A program made the position numbers and the translations under genes. From an uncultured Pseudomonadales bacterium (GTDB taxonomy: Bacteria > Pseudomonadota > Gammaproteobacteria > Pseudomonadales > Pseudohongiellaceae): a stretch of 64,000 nucleotides of DNA. Shown here piece after piece: positions 63,248 to 64,000 of this stretch. The stretch's first letter is position 1, and each line of letters opens with the position of its first letter. The notes under the pieces were generated by a model that worked only from the letters and a program-made list of their open reading frames with translations, was not told the DNA's origin and ran no database searches. The stretch covers positions 124,001 through 188,000 of the forward strand of contig CALSUH010000005.1 of the NCBI GenBank assembly GCA_943789485.1, given 5' to 3'.

Positions 63248-63949
63248 GTGTCTAATTCAATACCCGATGAGAACAAGAGACCGATACGCAGCTATGTTAT
63301 TCGCTCCGGGCGGTTGACCGATTCCCAGCGTAAAGCAATAGAAAGCTACTGGGAAAGCTACGTCATCGAATTCAACAATGAATCTCTCGACCCAAATAAG
63401 TTGTTTGAAAGCCCGCAAAAACTAACGGTAGAAATTGGTTTTGGAATGGGAGACTCACTCCTGCAAATGGCGAAGCAGAGTCCTGATCAAAACTTTCTTG
63501 GAATCGAAGTGCATCAGCCCGGCGTCGGCAAGCTCCTCAATGGCATTGCCGAAAACAAACTCACTAATATCAAATTAGTCTGCCATGACGCCAGAGAAAT
63601 TCTCGAAATTGGGTTGCCCCATAATTGCATTGACAGACTATTACTGTTTTTCCCCGATCCTTGGCACAAGAAACGACACAATAAGCGACGCCTAGTGCAG
63701 CCAGAATTCATCGAGCTGCTGCTGAATAAATTGAATACGGCGGCGGAACTTCACTTCGCGACAGACTGGCAGGCCTATGCCGAACACATGATGGAAGTGC
63801 TGGAGGCAAACCCTTGCTTGGAAAACATGCAAGGTACGCAGAACTACTGGCCGGTGCCAGGTAGGCCCATTACAAAATTCGAAAAGCGAGGACAGCGCCT
63901 CGGTCATGGGGTGTGGGATCTCAGATTTCGGGCCAAAGTTTCAAGCTAG
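63248..63949 (+). CDS. trmB: tRNA (guanine-46-N7)-methyltransferase
   Basis: Methylates G46 in the variable loop of tRNA. The 233 residues match the family. The SAM-binding motif is EIGFGMGDSLLQMA, followed by FLGIEVHQPGVGKLL, and the catalytic block is FPDPWHKKRHNKRRLVQ. The C-terminal YWPVPGRPITKFEKRG segment is also typical. The start is GTG with no clear Shine-Dalgarno sequence. It lies 46 bases after the DUF423 gene. Confidence 0.96.
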   Translation: MSNSIPDENKRPIRSYVIRSGRLTDSQRKAIESYWESYVIEFNNESLDPNKLFESPQKLTVEIGFGMGDSLLQMAKQSPDQNFLGIEVHQPGVGKLLNGIAENKLTNIKLVCHDAREILEIGLPHNCIDRLLLFFPDPWHKKRHNKRRLVQPEFIELLLNKLNTAAELHFATDWQAYAEHMMEVLEANPCLENMQGTQNYWPVPGRPITKFEKRGQRLGHGVWDLRFRAKVSS

Positions 63950-64000
63950 GGTTTCAATGAGAGGGATAAGCTAGAACCAAAGTCGGTGCTCATGCTCTTT

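Overview
The window looks like chromosomal DNA of a marine-type gammaproteobacterium, probably near Pseudomonadales/Cellvibrionales. The evidence is gene content and order: lepB, gcvT-gcvH-gcvP, waaA, hldE and lpxL, a Pseudomonas-like inner-core LPS block (waaF-waaC-waaG-waaP-kinase-carbamoyltransferase), and the rsmD | ftsY-ftsE-ftsX-rpoH arrangement. The genus assignment is inference. No rRNA, tRNA, CRISPR array, prophage or intact insertion sequence was seen. Several genes appear to use GTG or TTG starts.

Layout. 1-3.2 kb: an Lhr-type helicase that runs off the left edge. 3.4-7.4 kb: signal peptidase I, a secreted redoxin whose active-site codon is an in-frame TGA (probable selenocysteine), and a DUF5916 outer-membrane protein. 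7.5-12.2 kb: glycine cleavage genes gcvT, gcvH, gcvP. 12.2-18.9 kb (minus strand): an accessory cluster with an LpxL-like acyltransferase, a dedicated acyl carrier protein, an HlyD adaptor and a C39-peptidase ABC exporter, followed by a transposase-like protein that has lost its catalytic motif and a membrane protein. A truncated YbjQ-family remnant lies upstream. 19-24.7 kb: small housekeeping and metabolic genes, with waaA on the minus strand. 24.7-38.1 kb: hldE, lpxL, a polytopic membrane protein, the inner-core LPS cluster and a GspE/PilB-type ATPase.

38.3-53.4 kb is the most unusual part. About twelve minus-strand genes, several overlapping by 1-8 bases, encode a TolQ/ExbB-like channel, two proteins with an ExbD/TolR-like transmembrane segment joined through a coiled coil to a von Willebrand A domain, an Hsp70-like protein with an FHA-like tail, a PEGA-repeat/FGE-fold membrane protein, a TPR membrane protein, a small acidic exported protein, four lipoproteins (one with a serine-rich linker), an M48 metalloprotease lipoprotein, and a periplasmic protein with a TonB-like C-terminal strand motif. 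Together they suggest a proton-motive-force-driven cell-envelope machine that I cannot match to a named system.

53.6-64 kb: an orphan HyuA-type hydantoinase/oxoprolinase, mutM, coaD, a YheT-type hydrolase, rsmD, ftsY, ftsE, ftsX, rpoH with a clear terminator, a DUF423 protein and trmB.
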